From the NCBI GenBank assembly GCA_004193545.1, contig RPGO01000024.1:62001-126000 (forward strand): 64,000 bases of DNA, written 5' to 3'. A program made the translations under genes and the position numbers. This document shows, piece after piece, positions 61,326 through 64,000 of the stretch (the first letter of the stretch is position 1; the number at the start of each line of letters is the position of its first letter). This DNA comes from Candidatus Argoarchaeum ethanivorans. Its GTDB lineage: Archaea; Halobacteriota; Methanosarcinia; Methanosarcinales; EX4572-44. Below the pieces are notes generated by a model. The model ran no database searches. It was not told where the DNA came from and was given only the letters and a program-made list of their open reading frames with translations.

Positions 61326-62372
61326 ATGACAAAAGTTGCAATCATTGGAAGTGAACAGAGTGGTAGAACCGCTCTTGCATCAAAACTTGGCAAAAAAGGA
61401 AACATCTCAGATGTTACCATGTATGACTTTGCCAAAAGCGGTACAGTGCTCATAGTAGTTGATGCCACTGGTTATCCAAAGTCAATAAAACCGCTCATAA
61501 CAGCACTAAACCTCACAGACATCGTGCTTTTATGCATTCCTCCAACAGGTCCTGACACGTACACAGGAGAGTGTATTGTTGCCCTGAACTCAGCAGGCTG
61601 CAGGCATGGGCTCGTCGTTCTGACAAAATCAGATCTCGCATACCAGGGTGCACTCGATGGGTTGAAGAAACGCATCAGGAAGATTGCAACAGGCACTGTT
61701 CTTGAGAACTGGGATCAGATCGCGGTATCCACCACCACGTTTGAAGGAATGGAAGAGTTAAAAACAATGATTGCTTCGACAGGCGAAAAAGTGGATTACG
61801 AACTCTCACAATTAAACGGGCTTCCGCCGCGTGTTGTAATCGACCAGGTCTTCAATGTAACGGGCATCGGTTGCGTGGTTCTTGGTGTCGTCAAACAGGG
61901 CACGATACATGCAAAGGACAAGATTGCGATGATGCCAGTCGATAAGCCGGTTGAGATTCGGTCGATTCAGATGCATGACGTTAATGTGAAAAGTGCCGCG
62001 GCAGGTGCAAGGGTCGGACTGGCACTGAAGAACATCCAGTCAAAGGATGTAGACCGGGGATATGTAATTTCAAATAACGAGACAGTAACAACAGATTTCA
62101 CATTGAACTGCACACTTTCACGGTTTACAAAACGCGTTTTTGTGGGCGCAATTCTGCACATCTTTGCAGGACTCCAGTCAGCACCAGTACGTGTCGAAAA
62201 GATTATTACAAACGGCAATGTCGTGGATTACGCCGAACAGGGAAGTGAATGCGTTTTAACGCTTTCAGGTTCAAAAAATATTGCATACATCGAATCGGAC
62301 AGGTTTATCCTTACCAGTCTTGACGAAAAACAGAGGTTTGTCGGTTATGGTTTCTGTGACCTGGGTACATGA
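61326..62372 (+). CDS. EF-Tu/SelB-like translation GTPase paralogue
   Basis: Related to the EF-Tu/IF2/SelB family but divergent. The P-loop reads GSEQSGRTALA, so the invariant lysine is arginine. The G3 region is only VVDATGYPKS, and the G4-like motif is LTKSDLA near residue 103. Domain-2-like barrels follow (VFNVTGIGCVVLGVVKQGTI near residue 180; FTLNCTLSRF near residue 262). GTP hydrolysis may be weak or absent. Such proteins occur in methanogen-type archaea; function is unknown. At 348 aa it is complete and stands alone. Confidence 0.75.
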   Translation: MTKVAIIGSEQSGRTALASKLGKKGNISDVTMYDFAKSGTVLIVVDATGYPKSIKPLITALNLTDIVLLCIPPTGPDTYTGECIVALNSAGCRHGLVVLTKSDLAYQGALDGLKKRIRKIATGTVLENWDQIAVSTTTFEGMEELKTMIASTGEKVDYELSQLNGLPPRVVIDQVFNVTGIGCVVLGVVKQGTIHAKDKIAMMPVDKPVEIRSIQMHDVNVKSAAAGARVGLALKNIQSKDVDRGYVISNNETVTTDFTLNCTLSRFTKRVFVGAILHIFAGLQSAPVRVEKIITNGNVVDYAEQGSECVLTLSGSKNIAYIESDRFILTSLDEKQRFVGYGFCDLGT

Positions 62373-62605
62373 ACCTGTACTATGAAAAACCACGCATGAA
62401 TAAAGTAACTCATAAATAATGATTTACCAGGGAATTGTATCATTTTTGAGTGCAACACGAATCACAGAGAGAACCTAAAAAGTTTGAATATGGAATTTTA
62501 AAGATAGTTTAATAGCTCCTGTCAACATCAAACTTTTTATCGTAAAACTAATATTGTATAAGGTAAGGGAGGGTAGGGTTCTTTGAGTTATGGATATTGA
62601 TTTAC

Positions 62606-63931
62606 ATGCGAATTATAATTATTGGCGCCGGTGAAACTGGCTATCACATAGCACAAAACCTGTCTAAAAAAAATGATGTTATAGTTATTGAGAAACAAAA
62701 GGATGCGTATGAGTTAGTTGAAGAACTTGATGTGCAGGCAATACATGGGAATGGGGCAGATATTAATGTATTACAGAATGCTGGAGTTGTAAAGGCAGGT
62801 CTTATTGTGGCAGTAACTGGTATGGATGAGATTAATATATTAGCCTGCATGGCTGCGAAATTACTCTCTAAGAATATAAAGACAATTGCACGTGTGAGCA
62901 GTCCGGACTATATTAACAAGCCAGTTGACAGCCGTGAAGAGCTTGGTGTGGATGCAATGATCTGTCCTGAACTCTCACTTGCACGTGAGATAGCCAAGGT
63001 AATCTCGGTACCCTGTGCCGTGAGTATTGAAGATCTGGTTGGTGGTAAGGTTGAGATGATGGAGTTTGAAGCAAAGAACAACAGTATAACAGGAAAAAAA
63101 CTCAAAGACAGTGATATTTCTGATTGCTGCATCATAACCGGTATCTTCAGAGGGGGAAAACTGTTGATACCACATGGGGAAGATATCATACGAGCAGATG
63201 ATAAAGTGTTCGTAGTCGGTAAAACAGAGGCAATTGACACGATGCGAGCAAGCTTTGGGGAGTTAAAAGATAAAGATGAGAAAATATTAATTGTTGGTGG
63301 GGGAAACGTTGGATATTATCTGCTTGAAGAATTGACAAGAGCAGATCATGACATTACAATCATTGAAACAGATAAAAAGCGATGCAGTGAACTTGCAGAA
63401 CTGTTTCCAAACGTGCTTGTGATAAACGGTGATGGGACCGATTTGAAATTGCTAAAAGAAGAAAACCTTGGTGCGATGACAGCAGTCGTTGCAGTGACCA
63501 ACAAAGACGAAAAAAACTTACTTTGCTTACTACTCGCAAAAGAGCTTGGAGCACAAAAAGTAATCTCAAGGGCAGACCATCCGGAATATGCTGCACTCTT
63601 TGAGATGGTTGGTATTGATGTAGCCATCAACCCGTTAATTGCAACAGTAAACGAAGTGGCGAAATTCACCATGCGAATCGGAGTTGAAGATTTGATAAAC
63701 CTTGAAGGCGAAAAAGCCAATATTATCGAACTTACAGCAAAAAAAGGGAGTAAAATCATCAACAAACAATTAAGTGATATCAACTTTCCAAGAAATGCAA
63801 TTATAAGTGCTATTGTTAAAGATAGTAAAGTGATCGTCCCATCTGGAAGACATACCATCGAACCCGGGGATAAAGTGGTGATATTTAGCCTTCCGGATGC
63901 CATTGAAAAAGTAGAAAAACTCTTCAAATAG
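62606..63931 (+). CDS. trkA: Trk potassium-uptake regulatory protein TrkA
   Basis: Cytoplasmic gating subunit of a Trk/Ktr K+ uptake system. Two tandem RCK units are each made of a Rossmann NAD-binding half (first RIIIIGAGETGYHIA, second ILIVGGGNVGYYLLEEL near residue 230) and a TrkA-C half. The acidic ends of the binding strand (VIEK and IIETDKKR) indicate NAD(H). The start is the ATG at 62606. trkH follows 6 bp after the stop, so a trkAH operon is clear. Length of 441 aa is normal. Confidence 0.93.
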   Translation: MRIIIIGAGETGYHIAQNLSKKNDVIVIEKQKDAYELVEELDVQAIHGNGADINVLQNAGVVKAGLIVAVTGMDEINILACMAAKLLSKNIKTIARVSSPDYINKPVDSREELGVDAMICPELSLAREIAKVISVPCAVSIEDLVGGKVEMMEFEAKNNSITGKKLKDSDISDCCIITGIFRGGKLLIPHGEDIIRADDKVFVVGKTEAIDTMRASFGELKDKDEKILIVGGGNVGYYLLEELTRADHDITIIETDKKRCSELAELFPNVLVINGDGTDLKLLKEENLGAMTAVVAVTNKDEKNLLCLLLAKELGAQKVISRADHPEYAALFEMVGIDVAINPLIATVNEVAKFTMRIGVEDLINLEGEKANIIELTAKKGSKIINKQLSDINFPRNAIISAIVKDSKVIVPSGRHTIEPGDKVVIFSLPDAIEKVEKLFK

Positions 63932-63937
63932 GTAGCG

Positions 63938-64000
63938 ATGGATTATAAAATAGTATTCAATGTAATAGGCAAACTGCTGATATTACTTGCAGCATCAATG
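63938..64000 (+). CDS. trkH: Trk potassium-uptake protein TrkH, 5' end only
   Basis: The first 21 codons (MDYKIVFNVIGKLLILLAAS M) resemble the N-terminal membrane segment of TrkH, the K+-translocating subunit. The gene starts 6 bp after trkA and runs out of the window. Confidence 0.75.
   Translation, partial: MDYKIVFNVIGKLLILLAASM

Noticed and set aside
1-64000. CRISPR array or cas genes
   Set aside because: No set of regularly spaced direct repeats with unique spacers and no Cas-like product was found. The 75-bp tandem at 22363 has two units only and no spacers.

Overview
The window comes from a euryarchaeon (Halobacteriota), most likely a methanogen, methanotroph or relative near Methanosarcinales, Syntropharchaeia or ANME. 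This placement is inferred from gene content. The window carries archaeal information genes (Rpo subunit L, exosome Csl4, Mre11/Rad50, ATP-dependent ligase, GatE), archaeal cell-biology genes (SepF, the ArvA/B/C vesiculation set), tetrahydromethanopterin biosynthesis genes (MptE, beta-RFAP synthase, a dihydropterin-type MBL enzyme) and the archaeal CO dehydrogenase/acetyl-CoA synthase genes cdhA and cdhB. A secreted dockerin protein and a relic PEF-CTERM tail also fit this group. Base composition is moderate and AT-leaning, and TATA-type promoters are visible.

Layout. 0.2-9.9 kb: housekeeping genes (prenyl synthase, arvABC, sepF, MFS transporter, class I aldolase, mptE, DUF2551, purD, argF). 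9.9-11.7 kb: hairpin-rich DNA around an EVE-plus-nuclease gene, ending at tRNA-Leu(TAG). 11.8-14.2 kb: rpoL, csl4, thrC. 14.4-16.4 kb: an integron-like relic (recombinase C-terminus, attI-like site, gene, attC-like site, gene). 16.4-24.8 kb: rad50/mre11, the pyrimidine genes pyrDK and pyrEF with a tandem repeat between them, and hicAB. 24.9-27.6 kb: decayed surface-protein and transposase pieces and a second integron-like relic carrying a toxin-antitoxin cassette. 27.7-31.8 kb: nested IS630 elements, 5'-truncated group II intron copies and a ~0.95 kb inverted repeat. 31.7-38.6 kb: NifX-like gene, cobalamin adenosyltransferase, DNA ligase, a flavoprotein and an EcoRV-like restriction-modification pair whose nuclease is frameshifted. 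38.8-43.6 kb: gatE-cdhA-cdhB. 43.8-49.4 kb: group II intron, IS630 and other transposase relics, truncated hsdM. 49.5-53.6 kb: secreted LTD/phospholipase-D/dockerin protein, Phd-like and HicAB modules, and DUF6602. 53.6-57.1 kb: pterin-related genes and nadA. 57.3-60.3 kb: a large STAND-type NTPase with a cyclase-like N-terminus and variable C-terminal helical repeats, bracketed by 20-bp direct repeats. 60.4-64 kb: UPF0200 kinase, an EF-Tu-like GTPase, trkA and the start of trkH.

Three things stand out. First, there are two paralogous integron-like loci, each with a degraded tyrosine recombinase, the same attI-like sequence and cargo genes separated by attC-like sites. Second, the STAND NTPase has repeats whose framework is constant while one helix face varies, as expected of a recognition surface. 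Third, a dispersed repeat family combines a TATA-like promoter with a triloop hairpin. Much of the accessory DNA looks like genome defence (EVE-nuclease, EcoRV-like R-M, HsdM, DUF6602, STAND, four TA-type modules). No CRISPR array or diversity-generating retroelement is present.
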